A stretch of DNA of 27,932 nt from an uncultured Collinsella sp. (GCA_902464645.1 CABQKL010000013.1:1-27932), one strand, 5' to 3'. Positions 1 to 10,713 are shown, counted from the stretch's first letter. The notes: generated from the sequence alone by a model not told the origin. Numbers and translations are program-made.

Positions 1-1001
1 AGGGTGCCCAGATGGAGGGCTCCAAGCTGTTCTCCAAGCAGCTCATGGAGCGTGCGGGCATTCCGACGGCAGCCTACGGCTCGTTTACCGACGAGGCTTC
101 GGCTCTTGCCTATGTGCGCGAGCAGGGTGCTCCGTTGGTCGTCAAGGCCGACGGCCTTGCCGCGGGCAAGGGTGTTATCGTGGCAACCGAGCTTGCGCAG
201 GCCGAGGAGGCCGTGCGCGAGTGTTTTGGCGGCGCCTTTGGCGATGCCGGCAATACCGTGGTCATCGAGGAGATGCTGACCGGCCCCGAGTGCTCGCTGC
301 TGGCCTTTACCGACGGTAAGACCGTGCGGCCCATGGCCACCTCGCAGGATCACAAGCGTGCGCTCGAGGGCGACAAGGGCCCCAACACGGGCGGCATGGG
401 CGTCTACAGCCCGGTGCCCATCGTGACCGACGAGGAGCACGCCACCATGGTGAAGGTCATGGAGCAGACCGTGGCAGAGCTCGCTGCCGAGGGTATCGAC
501 TATCGCGGCTGCCTGTACGGCGGCTTTATGCTCACCCCTGCCGGCCCCAAGGTGCTGGAGTTCAATGCCCGCTTTGGCGATCCTGAGACGCAGGTCGTGC
601 TGCCGCGCCTTAAGAACGACCTGGTCGAGGTCATGCTGGCTTGCGCCAACTGCGAGCTCGATCAGATTGAGCTCGATTGGCGTGACGAGTGGGCCGTGGC
701 CGTTGTCCTGACGAGCGCGGGCTATCCCGGCAGCTACGAGAAGGGCAAGGTCATTACCGGCATCGAGGATGCCGAGGCTATGGAGAACGTGACGGTGTAT
801 CACGCCGGTACTGCCGTGGTGGACGGCGAGCTCGTGACCAACGGCGGTCGTGTGCTCGCCGTGACCGCGCTGGGCGATACGTTCGAGAACGCTCGCGACC
901 TTGCCTACGAGGCCTGCGAGAAGATCAACTTTGAGGGCAAGACCCTGCGCCACGACATTGGCCTGCGTGCGCTGCGCGGCCGCGACGCCTGGGATGCCTA
1001 A
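1..1001 (+). CDS. purD: phosphoribosylamine-glycine ligase (GAR synthetase), 5' end cut off by window
   Basis: Makes glycinamide ribonucleotide from phosphoribosylamine, glycine and ATP in cytosolic purine synthesis. The reading frame is open to the window edge (first full codon at base 3), and the visible protein begins with GAQMEGSK, which matches the internal A-Q-L-E-G-S-K segment of PurD. About 100 N-terminal residues are therefore missing and the ATG at 12 is an internal methionine. The rest is an ATP-grasp enzyme: GPECSLLAFTDG, then HKRALEGDKGPNTGGMG, then LEFNARFGDPETQ with the Glu/Asn metal and nucleotide ligands. The C-terminal domain ends in GLRALRGRDAWDA. The stop lies 21 bases before the Nudix gene, so the two are probably co-transcribed. 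Family call is very secure; only the start is unseen. Confidence 0.97.
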   Translation, partial: GAQMEGSKLFSKQLMERAGIPTAAYGSFTDEASALAYVREQGAPLVVKADGLAAGKGVIVATELAQAEEAVRECFGGAFGDAGNTVVIEEMLTGPECSLLAFTDGKTVRPMATSQDHKRALEGDKGPNTGGMGVYSPVPIVTDEEHATMVKVMEQTVAELAAEGIDYRGCLYGGFMLTPAGPKVLEFNARFGDPETQVVLPRLKNDLVEVMLACANCELDQIELDWRDEWAVAVVLTSAGYPGSYEKGKVITGIEDAEAMENVTVYHAGTAVVDGELVTNGGRVLAVTALGDTFENARDLAYEACEKINFEGKTLRHDIGLRALRGRDAWDA

Positions 1002-1022
1002 AATCCGAGAGGAATGAGACGG

Positions 1023-1718
1023 ATGGACGAGAAGAACGAAGAGCTCGTGGACGCGCAGATCGTCGAAGAGGACAGCCGCATGTATGGGCACGCCGAGGGC
1101 GAGCCTGGCGGCGAGGTCGCTGACGAGCCGGCGCTGGTGCTGGGCGACGACGACCCGCACGATGCCGAGCTGCACGAGAAGATTCTTTCGGAGGAGTGCG
1201 CCTGGAAGGGCAAGATCCTCGACGTCCACCGTCTTGAGGTTGAGCTGCCCAACGGTCGCCGCAGCGCCCGCGATATCGTTCGCCATCCGGGTGCGGCGGC
1301 CGTTGTGGCACTGACCGAGAGCGGCAAGATCGTGCTGGTGCGTCAGTACCGCACCGCCATCGACCGCGTGACGGTCGAGATTCCCGCCGGCAAGCTCGAT
1401 CCGGGCGAGGACCCGCTCGATTGCGCCAAGCGCGAGCTGCATGAGGAGACGGGCTTTAGGGCTGGTCGCATTCGCTTTTTGACGTCGATTGTCACGTCCT
1501 GCGGTTTTTGCGATGAGATCATCCACATCTACTTGGCTACCAAGCTCGAGTTTGATGCGCCCGACCCCGACGATGACGAGTTTGTCAACGTCGACCTGGT
1601 GCCACTGCATGAGCTGATCGACGCCGTACTCGACGGCAAGATCGAAGACGCCAAGACCGTTGTGGGTGCCTTGGCTTGCGACAGCATTGCTCATCGTTTG
1701 GGTGGAGCGGAACTTTAA
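1023..1718 (+). CDS. Nudix hydrolase, ADP-ribose pyrophosphatase type
   Basis: Predicted to split ADP-ribose (or a similar nucleoside diphosphate sugar) into AMP and ribose 5-phosphate. The 231-residue protein has a complete Nudix box at about residues 123-145 (G-x5-E-x7-R-E-L-x-E-E-T-G-F). Just before it are RDIVRHPGAAAVVAL and VLVRQYR, the usual N-terminal half of the NudF/ADP-ribose pyrophosphatase group. About 50 acidic, low-complexity residues precede the enzyme domain and are longer than usual for the family. The start at 1023 is preferred over the ATG at 1014, because the GAGAGGA ribosome site (1007-1013) touches 1014 but lies 9 bases from 1023. It follows purD closely, which fits a housekeeping operon; a direct role in purine synthesis is not shown. 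Confidence 0.9.
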   Translation: MDEKNEELVDAQIVEEDSRMYGHAEGEPGGEVADEPALVLGDDDPHDAELHEKILSEECAWKGKILDVHRLEVELPNGRRSARDIVRHPGAAAVVALTESGKIVLVRQYRTAIDRVTVEIPAGKLDPGEDPLDCAKRELHEETGFRAGRIRFLTSIVTSCGFCDEIIHIYLATKLEFDAPDPDDDEFVNVDLVPLHELIDAVLDGKIEDAKTVVGALACDSIAHRLGGAEL

Positions 1719-1754
1719 CGAGCGGGGATGATCCCGCAGGTTTGTGTAAGTCAG

Positions 1755-1893
1755 CGAAAGTGCTCCATTTGAGACAAGGTGGCCTAAAAGAGAAGGGAAG
1801 CGTATGGATATACGCGACCGACGATTGAAGGCCAGATTGTCCAAATGGAGCACTTGCAGCGTCGAGACGAAACGCGGTTTGGTAAAACCGCGT
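1755..1893 (+). promoter_or_regulatory. structured RNA leader of the ABC exporter gene (candidate riboregulator)
   Basis: The stretch can fold into one long rod. AAGTGCTCCATTT (1758-1770) is perfectly complementary to 1843-1855. Inside it, after a G-C pair and one bulged A, GACAA (1773-1777) pairs with TTGTC (1837-1841). After a 2x2 internal loop, TGGCCT (1780-1785) pairs with AGGCCA (1829-1834). The closed region holds a purine-rich strand (1786-1800) opposite 1815-1828, and a small apical hairpin CGTAT-GGAT-ATACG (1801-1814). A second perfect 9-bp hairpin with loop GGTA follows at 1872-1893, directly before AAGGTGACT-ATG. This layout resembles a cis-regulatory RNA, and I cannot assign it to a riboswitch class I know. 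An alternative reading is that an in-frame ATG at 1804 starts the protein and the pairing is coding-tolerant. Confidence 0.6.
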
Positions 1894-1902
1894 AAGGTGA
1901 CT

Positions 1903-3675
1903 ATGTTTAAGAGGTTTCTTTCGTATTACGAGCCCCAGATGGGGCTTTTTGTTGCTGATACTGTTTGTGCTCTGGTGCTTGCCGCCATTGACCTGGCGTT
2001 CCCCATTATCCTGCGCAATTTGACCGGTGGGCTATTTACTCAGGGTCAGGCTGCCATTATGCAGGCGCTCGGCATGATCGCGGTGGGCTTGGTGCTGATG
2101 TATGCCGTCCGCTGCGCCTGCCGCTACTTTGTGAGCTATTGGGGTCACGTGATGGGCGCGCGCATGGAGTCCAAAATGCGCGAGGACCTGTTCGACCAGT
2201 ATGAGCGCTTTAGCTTTGCGTACTTCGACCGAAACAGCTCGGGCGACATGATGAGCCGCGTGGTCAACGACCTGTTCGATATCTGCGAGGCGGCGCATCA
2301 CGTACCCGAGTGGATCATCATCTGCGGTATCGAGATTATCGGCTCGTTTGTGATCCTCTTTACCATCGCTCCGGTGCTGGCGCTTGCCATGGCCGTGGTG
2401 ACGGCGGCGTTTGCGGTCGTCATGTTTTGGCAGAACATGCGCATGCGCGAGGTCTTTAGCGACAACCGCAAGAAGATCAGCGGCATTAATGCACAGCTGC
2501 AGGATTCGCTGGCGGGCATGCGCGTGGTCAAGAGCTTTGCCAACGAGGGGACCGAGCGTGCCAAGTTCCGCGCCTCCAACAATCGCTATCTTTCGTCCAA
2601 GGAGAACATGTATCACGCCATGGGCGTCTATACCGCGACGTATGGCCTGCTCTCTGGTGTGCTCTATGTGATCGTGGTGCTGCTGGGCGGCTGGCTGGTC
2701 GCCCAGGGACAGCTGCAGGCGGTCGATATGGCGACCTTTGCACTCTATATTTCGCTGTTCTGCACGCCGCTCGAGACACTCGTCAATTCGGCCGAAACGT
2801 ATCAGAAGGCTATCGCCGGCTTTAAGCGTATGGACGAGGTGCTCTCGACGGCGCCGGATATCCAGGACAAGCCGGGCGCTACGGATCTGCAGGTGACTGC
2901 CGGCGCCGTGGAGTATCACGACGTGTGCTTTAACTACGAGGATGTTGAGCTGGGCGAGGGCGATGCCGACGAGCGTCCTGTTATCGACCACATGGACCTG
3001 TCCATCAAGCCCGGGCAGACCATCGCTTTGGTTGGCCCTTCGGGCGGTGGCAAATCCACGACCTGTTCGCTGCTGCCGCGCTTTTATGACGTGGCTGCCG
3101 GATCCATTAGCATCGACGGTCAGGACGTGCGCGATGTGACGCAGCAGAGCCTGCGTCGTGCCATCGGCCTGGTGCAGCAGGATGTCTACCTGTTTGACGG
3201 AACAATCGGCGAGAACATCGCCTACGGCAAGCCGGGTGCTACGGCAGAAGAGATCGCCGAGGCGGCCCGCCGCGCCAATATCGATACCTTTATCGAATCG
3301 CTTCCGCAGGGCTACGACACCGTGGTAGGCGAGCGCGGCAGCCGTCTTTCGGGCGGACAGAAGCAGCGCGTTGCCATCGCGCGCGTGTTTCTCAAGAATC
3401 CCAAGATCCTTATTTTGGATGAGGCGACGAGTGCTTTGGATAACGAGAGCGAGGAGGCGGTGCAGGAGTCGCTCGAAGAGCTGGCACGCGGCCGTACCAC
3501 GATTATCATCGCCCATCGTCTTTCGACCATTAAGCATGCCGATGAGATTGCGACCGTTGAGCATGGTCGCGTTGTGGAGCGTGGCACGCACGAGGAGCTT
3601 CTCGCCCGTGGCGGCACCTATGCCCGTTACTATCGAATGCAGTTCGAAGGTGCGCGTGCGCACGAGCTCGACTGA
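1903..3675 (+). CDS. ABC exporter half-transporter (fused membrane and ATPase domains, MsbA/multidrug type)
   Basis: A type I ABC exporter subunit of 590 residues that should dimerise in the cytoplasmic membrane and push a lipid, peptide or drug outward; the substrate cannot be read from sequence. Residues about 1-310 form a six-helix membrane domain. The ATPase domain has Walker A GPSGGGKST (about 378-386), signature LSGGQ (482-486), Walker B ILILDEA (D506, E507) and the H-loop His at 538, so both ATP motifs are intact. Start 1903 (MFKRFLSYYEPQMG) matches where exporters of this family normally begin. An ATG at 1804 with a good GAAGGGA site would add 33 very basic residues without a stop, but it lies inside the folded leader. 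No second half-transporter is adjacent, so a homodimer is likely. Confidence 0.93.
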   Translation: MFKRFLSYYEPQMGLFVADTVCALVLAAIDLAFPIILRNLTGGLFTQGQAAIMQALGMIAVGLVLMYAVRCACRYFVSYWGHVMGARMESKMREDLFDQYERFSFAYFDRNSSGDMMSRVVNDLFDICEAAHHVPEWIIICGIEIIGSFVILFTIAPVLALAMAVVTAAFAVVMFWQNMRMREVFSDNRKKISGINAQLQDSLAGMRVVKSFANEGTERAKFRASNNRYLSSKENMYHAMGVYTATYGLLSGVLYVIVVLLGGWLVAQGQLQAVDMATFALYISLFCTPLETLVNSAETYQKAIAGFKRMDEVLSTAPDIQDKPGATDLQVTAGAVEYHDVCFNYEDVELGEGDADERPVIDHMDLSIKPGQTIALVGPSGGGKSTTCSLLPRFYDVAAGSISIDGQDVRDVTQQSLRRAIGLVQQDVYLFDGTIGENIAYGKPGATAEEIAEAARRANIDTFIESLPQGYDTVVGERGSRLSGGQKQRVAIARVFLKNPKILILDEATSALDNESEEAVQESLEELARGRTTIIIAHRLSTIKHADEIATVEHGRVVERGTHEELLARGGTYARYYRMQFEGARAHELD

Positions 3676-3694
3676 TTGATATGACAGGAAGTTT

Positions 3695-4660
3695 ATGGCT
3701 GACAAGAACCCTTTGACTCCGGAAGAAGTGACGGAGTTATTCTCCGAAATCGATGCATCCGGCGTCTTGGATCCCACGCTCGCCAAAAAGCGTACCGAGC
3801 GCATGCGTGAGAAGGAGGCTGCGGCCAAGCGCGGTGACAAAGCGGCGCTAGCGCAGCTGCGCAGCGAGGACCGTGCGAGCCAGGCAAAACATATCGACCC
3901 GCTGTCCGAGGACGATCCTTCGGGCTCGCAGGTGAGCCATACCATTACGAAGACCGCGATGGCCGTGGTTATCGGTATTTTGGTGCTGATCGTGGGCATG
4001 CAGATCGGCTACGGCGTGATGCGCCGTCTGAATACCGCCAACCTGTCCGAGAGCGTTTCGGTTGATACCGTTTCTACAGCACTCAAGGGTGGACTCGAGT
4101 GGGGCAACGGCTTTACGCAGTTCCCGCTCGACTTTACCGTTGATGAAGCCGATGAGCGTACGGGCACGGTCGAGGTGACGGTGTTGGACACGTCTTCTGC
4201 CAACGAGCTCGAGCTGCTGTCCAACGGGCAGATCCAGGCCGCGGCGCTTGCGACCAACGCGCTGCTCAACGACAAGATCGACCGCGTGGTGTATAACGTT
4301 CACGCCTATATCGACGAGGATAGCAACATTCAGCACGATTCCTTCTTTGGCATGTTCCCCGCGCGGGGCCACCAGAGCGCCATTTTGACGTTCGTGTGGA
4401 CCAAGAGCTCATCCAACGCCACGAGTATCGACTGGAAGATGCGCATCGTGAGTATGGATGACACCATCGCCGAGCGCATTCAGAAGCAGGTGAACTCGGT
4501 GTCGTCGTTGATTGAGGACCCGGTGGTGAGCCAGACCAAGATTGACGAGGAAAAGGCCGAACGTGACCTGGAGCATCGTCTGCATGGCCGCGAGATTTTC
4601 CGCGGCGGCAAGCCCGATCGCTCACCGTCCGATTTGCTGGAGCAGGACAAGAGAAAGTAA
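3695..4660 (+). CDS. single-pass membrane protein of unknown function
   Basis: I do not recognise a named family. The 321-residue protein has a charged, Lys/Arg/Ala-rich cytoplasmic N-terminus (about 1-80, probably helical around 30-60). One hydrophobic segment follows (about 87-107, AMAVVIGILVLIVGMQIGYG), flanked by MRRLN. The remaining C-terminal part of about 210 residues has no Cys and no obvious enzyme motif. By the positive-inside rule the arginines after the helix make the topology uncertain. The start has an AGGAAG site 3-10 bases upstream, and the gene begins 20 bases after the exporter stop, so the two are likely co-transcribed and may act together at the membrane. It ends at a strong terminator. 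Confidence 0.85.
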   Translation: MADKNPLTPEEVTELFSEIDASGVLDPTLAKKRTERMREKEAAAKRGDKAALAQLRSEDRASQAKHIDPLSEDDPSGSQVSHTITKTAMAVVIGILVLIVGMQIGYGVMRRLNTANLSESVSVDTVSTALKGGLEWGNGFTQFPLDFTVDEADERTGTVEVTVLDTSSANELELLSNGQIQAAALATNALLNDKIDRVVYNVHAYIDEDSNIQHDSFFGMFPARGHQSAILTFVWTKSSSNATSIDWKMRIVSMDDTIAERIQKQVNSVSSLIEDPVVSQTKIDEEKAERDLEHRLHGREIFRGGKPDRSPSDLLEQDKRK

Positions 4661-4666
4661 GACGTC

Positions 4667-4707
4667 ATCATCCCGCGTGAGCCACAAGCCTCGCGGGATG
4701 ATTTTTT
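4667..4707 (+). terminator. rho-independent terminator
   Basis: A perfect 11-bp stem, ATCATCCCGCG (4667-4677) with CGCGGGATGAT (4692-4702), a 14-base loop, and a run of six T. It lies directly after the membrane protein gene and separates the exporter unit from carAB. Confidence 0.93.
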
Positions 4708-4803
4708 AATCCCCGTCCCAGAAAAATCATTATGCATAGAAAGTCATAATTATCATTTCGTAAACATTTCGATGAAATTAACGCCATGAGGCATGCTTGC
4801 GGT

Positions 4804-4809
4804 TACAAT
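4804..4809 (+). promoter_or_regulatory. carA: possible -10 element for carAB
   Basis: TACAAT is the best -10 match in the AT-rich gap before carA and lies about 22 bases ahead of the PyrR-type hairpin. It is flanked by a short inverted repeat (GCGGT / ACCGC). No convincing -35 box is seen at 16-18 bases, so this is a weak call. Confidence 0.35.
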
Positions 4810-4830
4810 ACCGCGAGGCCTAACTACACA

Positions 4831-4863
4831 CCTTTAAACCGGTCCTGTGAGACCGGGAAGGAG
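4831..4863 (+). promoter_or_regulatory. PyrR-binding RNA hairpin overlapping the carA ribosome site
   Basis: CCTT (4831-4834) can pair with AAGG (4858-4861), and inside CCGGTC (4839-4844) pairs perfectly with GACCGG (4851-4856), leaving the loop CTGTGA. The apical part GGTCCTGTGAGACC fits the PyrR recognition pattern (UCC-N-G-N-GAG closed by a purine/pyrimidine stem). Changes from the Bacillus consensus at the stem keep base pairing. The 3' strand holds the AAGGAG ribosome site of carA, 4 bases before the ATG. In actinobacteria PyrR is known to repress translation this way, so UMP-dependent blocking of carAB translation is expected. pyrR itself is not in the window. Confidence 0.85.
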
Positions 4864-4867
4864 AACT

Positions 4868-6373
4868 ATGGCGAACAACCATACCGCGGGCGCTGCCGCC
4901 CGCACCTTCGCGCCCAGCGAGCTTTGCCAGCGTATGCTGGCCAAAACCAGCAAGGGCACCTGCGGTCCCTGCATCCTGTATCTTGAGGATGGGACCATTT
5001 TTTATGGACGTGCATGCGGCGCCGCGGGCACCGCGACCGGCGAAGTCTGCTTCAACACCTCGCTCGAGGGCTACTTTGAGGTCATGACCGACCCGAGTTA
5101 TGCCGGCCAAATCGTAACCATGACCTATCCGCAGATCGGCAACTACGGTATCGACGAGACCGACGTCCAGTCGGCCTTCCCCGGCGACGCCGTGCGCCCT
5201 GCGAGCGCTCCGGCCATGCGCGGCATGATCGTTCGCGACATGTGCGCCACGCCTTCTAACTGGCGCTCGGCCGTCAGCGTGCCGGAGTACCTGCGCGCTC
5301 GCGGCATCGTCGCTATCGAGGGTGTCGACACCCGCGCTCTGGTGCGCCATCTGCGCGACAATGGTTCCAAGATGGGCATTATCTCGACCGAGATCTTCGA
5401 CGTCGACGAGCTTGCCGAGCGTCTGGCCGCAGCGCCCACGCTGGTGGGCGAGAATTTGGTCAAGACCGTGAGCTGCCCCGCGCCTCACGAGTTTGTGTCC
5501 GCCGACCTGCCTGCCACGCATGACTTTGCACTTGCGGCTGCCGCTCCTGCCCGTCACAAGGTGGTCGCCTACGACTGCGGCGTCAAGCGCGGCATTCTGG
5601 AAGGCCTCGTCCGCGCCGGCTGCGACCTTACCGTCGTGCCGTGGGATACGCCCGCGAGTGAGGTGCTCGACATGAATCCCGACGGCGTCTTTTTGTCCAA
5701 CGGCCCCGGCGACCCCGATGCCGTGGTGGAGACCTACGAGCAGGTGCAGCAGCTGATCGGCAAGGTGCCGGTCTTTGGTATTTGTCTTGGTCACCAGATG
5801 ATCAGCCTGGCCTGCGGCGCCCAGATGGAAAAGCTTAAGTTCGGTCACCGCGGTGGCAACCAGCCGGTCATGAACCTGGTGAGCCGTCGCGTGGAGATCA
5901 CCGCGCAAAACCATGGCTTTGGCCTGCTGTTTCCCAGCTTGGGCAAGCTTGTCCCCGAGCTTTCCGGCGGCGAGACCGAGCATGCGGCCGACGGCGACCT
6001 GCGCGTCTGGGTGCGCCGCGGCATCGCGCCGGTCGTGATGAACGAGCGCTTTGGCCGCATTCGCCTAACACATGTGAACCTCAACGACGGCACCGCCGAG
6101 GGCATCCAGCTGCTCGACGCCCCGTGCTTCTCGGTCCAGTATCACCCCGAGGCCTCGCCTGGCCCCACCGATGCCCACTATCTCTTTACCGCCTTTACGC
6201 GACTCATGGACGGCGAGGAGAACTACCTGGACATCGACACCGCGAAGGACCGCCTGGCTGGCTGGAATTTCGCCGACGATGGTTCCGCCGTTCTACCGAA
6301 CGGCGGACCGGTCGACGCTGCGGCTGCATCTGGCACATCATCTTGCCGTTCTGCTTCGGACGCGCGGGCATAA
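4868..6373 (+). CDS. carA: carbamoyl phosphate synthetase, small (glutaminase) subunit
   Basis: Hydrolyses glutamine and passes ammonia to CarB for carbamoyl phosphate, the precursor of pyrimidines and arginine. The CarA N-terminal domain (LEDGTIFYGRACGA, FNTSLEGYFEVMTDPSYAGQ) is followed by a class I glutamine amidotransferase domain with nucleophile C306 in GICLGHQ and the H426/E428 pair in HPEASPGP. The protein is 501 residues, clearly longer than the usual 360-380. About 36 extra residues lie between NHGF (H349) and LTH (H402), and about 45 extra residues follow the normal end. The start at 4868 has AAGGAG 4 bases upstream. The last 60 codons look low in conservation, and a late frameshift (another frame stays open to 6428) cannot be excluded. 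Confidence 0.96.
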   Translation: MANNHTAGAAARTFAPSELCQRMLAKTSKGTCGPCILYLEDGTIFYGRACGAAGTATGEVCFNTSLEGYFEVMTDPSYAGQIVTMTYPQIGNYGIDETDVQSAFPGDAVRPASAPAMRGMIVRDMCATPSNWRSAVSVPEYLRARGIVAIEGVDTRALVRHLRDNGSKMGIISTEIFDVDELAERLAAAPTLVGENLVKTVSCPAPHEFVSADLPATHDFALAAAAPARHKVVAYDCGVKRGILEGLVRAGCDLTVVPWDTPASEVLDMNPDGVFLSNGPGDPDAVVETYEQVQQLIGKVPVFGICLGHQMISLACGAQMEKLKFGHRGGNQPVMNLVSRRVEITAQNHGFGLLFPSLGKLVPELSGGETEHAADGDLRVWVRRGIAPVVMNERFGRIRLTHVNLNDGTAEGIQLLDAPCFSVQYHPEASPGPTDAHYLFTAFTRLMDGEENYLDIDTAKDRLAGWNFADDGSAVLPNGGPVDAAAASGTSSCRSASDARA

Positions 6374-6471
6374 GCCCAGCGCGCCCTCGCATCACGGCAA
6401 CCTGATGCACCAGCTGCACCCTCGCTGACTTTTCCAAAACATTGAGTCAGCCTCTCTAGGAGGTTTTAAAC

Positions 6472-9786
<3,315 letters not shown>

Positions 9787-9798
9787 TGTGACCTGTCC

Positions 9799-9887
9799 GG
9801 CCGGGGCGGAGGGGGCCGAGTTTCCCCCTTCGCTCCGGCTGCAAGCAGAGTCGCTCAGTGGCAAATTCCGCCCCCTCCGCCCCGGCC
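9799..9887. repeat. 18-bp perfect GC-rich inverted repeat after carB
   Basis: The arms GGCCGGGGCGGAGGGGGC (9799-9816) and its exact complement (9870-9887) enclose 53 bases. There is no T-run after it, so it is not a standard terminator. It may shield the 3' end of the carAB message or be a mobile palindromic unit. Confidence 0.85.
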
Positions 9888-9960
9888 TGCGGTGACTTGG
9901 CTGCACCGTGTGCTGCCGAAGGGGCTTTGTGCGATGACTAGGGCTGAATAAAAAGTGAGT

Positions 9961-9996
9961 GTGGGCTCCGCCGTTCGTTCGAACGGCGGAGCCCAC
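9961..9996. terminator. 17-bp palindrome, probable carAB terminator
   Basis: GTGGGCTCCGCCGTTCG (9961-9977) pairs with its exact complement (9980-9996) around two bases. The downstream side is T-rich (GTTAATATTTC) rather than a clean T-run, while the upstream side has AAAAA, which would serve as a T-tract on the minus strand. It probably terminates carAB transcripts, possibly in both directions. Confidence 0.7.
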
Positions 9997-10045
9997 GTTA
10001 ATATTTCAGCCAACGTACGTCATGGCAATCCCCGGTAGGTCGCAG

Positions 10046-10117
10046 GGTGGCGGCTGAGCCTTTCCCTCGGGAAACTTCGCGAAGCCCAGTTCCCGAGGGA
10101 AAGGCTCAGCCGCCACC
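10046..10117. repeat. 28-bp perfect inverted repeat upstream of purE
   Basis: The arms 10046-10073 and 10090-10117 are exact complements (28 of 28), beginning GGTGGCGGCTGAGCC. The 16-base loop contains the small palindrome CTTCGCGAAG. There is no T-run. It is too long and too perfect for an ordinary terminator, and it sits only 26 bases before the likely purE -10 box. Confidence 0.92.
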
Positions 10118-10143
10118 ACAAAGACCGCAGGGACGGGAGCAGC

Positions 10144-10149
10144 TATACT
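10144..10149 (+). promoter_or_regulatory. purE: possible -10 element for purE
   Basis: TATACT lies 63 bases before the purE start, downstream of the 28-bp inverted repeat. No good -35 box is seen at the right distance, so confidence is low. Confidence 0.35.
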
Positions 10150-10212
10150 ACTCTCAGTAGTTAAGGGTCGCGGATCCGCCGCGTCGCCGCTCTCAACAGG
10201 AGGTCTTTGTTT

Positions 10213-10677
10213 ATGGCAGATCAAAAGCCGGTTGTCGGGATCATCATGGGCTCTAAGTCCGATCTGGGCGTTATGGAAGGCTGCACCGCCGAGCTCGAGG
10301 CGCTTGGTGTGCCCTATGAGCTCGTCATTGCGAGCGCACACCGCACGCCGGCGAAGGTCCACGAGTGGGCCTCGACTGCTGCCGATCGCGGTATCAAAGT
10401 AATTATCGCTGCCGCCGGCAAGGCCGCTCACCTGGGTGGTGTCGTGGCTGCCTTTACGCCGCTGCCGGTTATCGGCGTGCCTATGAAGACAAGTGACCTG
10501 GGCGGTATGGACTCGCTGCTGTCGATGGTGCAGATGCCTTCGGGCGTGCCCGTGGCCTGCGTTGCCATCAACGGCGCCAAGAACGCCGCCATCTATGCCA
10601 CGCAGATTCTGGGTGCTTGCGACCCCGAGTACCGCAAGGTTATCGAGAAAATGAAGCAGGAGATGGCCGACGCCTAA
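10213..10677 (+). CDS. purE: 5-(carboxyamino)imidazole ribonucleotide mutase
   Basis: Moves the carboxylate of N5-CAIR to give CAIR in purine synthesis. The 154-residue protein has the class I PurE signatures: IIMGSKSDL near the N-terminus, IASAHRTP with the active-site His, AAAGKAAHLGGVVAA, and the nucleotide-binding stretch LGGMDSLLSMVQMPSGVPV. Its length equals the usual single-domain PurE. The start at 10213 lies 7 bases after AGGAGGT; the in-frame TTG at 10207 lies too close. The usual partner purK (N5-CAIR synthetase) is not next to it. The sortase gene starts 36 bases after the stop without an evident terminator, so purE probably heads a three-gene unit with unrelated passengers. Confidence 0.97.
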   Translation: MADQKPVVGIIMGSKSDLGVMEGCTAELEALGVPYELVIASAHRTPAKVHEWASTAADRGIKVIIAAAGKAAHLGGVVAAFTPLPVIGVPMKTSDLGGMDSLLSMVQMPSGVPVACVAINGAKNAAIYATQILGACDPEYRKVIEKMKQEMADA

Positions 10678-10713
10678 GCGGCTTGCCATTCCGCTGCAAT
10701 CATAGGGAGAGTC

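Larger units (their letters stand above)
9787..10212. other. gene-free interval carB-purE with three long inverted repeats
   Basis: No credible gene is seen in about 425 bases. In order it holds an 18-bp perfect inverted repeat (9799-9816 / 9870-9887, 53-base loop), a 17-bp near-loopless palindrome (9961-9996), a 28-bp perfect inverted repeat (10046-10073 / 10090-10117), a possible purE promoter near 10144 and the purE ribosome site AGGAGGT (10199-10205). Confidence 0.8.

Noticed and set aside
1786..1828. Cobalamin-riboswitch-like purine run (GAGAAGGGAAG) in the exporter leader
   Set aside because: The B12-box and the other conserved cobalamin elements are absent, and the surrounding long rod does not fit that class.
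1804..1902. N-terminal extension of the ABC exporter from the ATG at 1804
   Set aside because: A good ribosome site exists, but the 33 residues are not typical of the family and the DNA is dominated by base-paired arms. Kept only as an alternative start.
2032..3999. A 655-codon open frame antisense to the ABC exporter
   Set aside because: Same codon-bias shadow. It crosses the boundary of two real plus-strand genes and matches no family.
4786..4986. Small open frame before carA as a leader peptide
   Set aside because: No ribosome site; it runs into carA in another frame and overlaps the PyrR-type hairpin, which explains the conservation.
6171..6428. Separate small gene overlapping the end of carA
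   Set aside because: It lies in a shifted frame with no start signal and Arg/Pro/His-rich content. It is noted only as a possible sign of a late carA frameshift.
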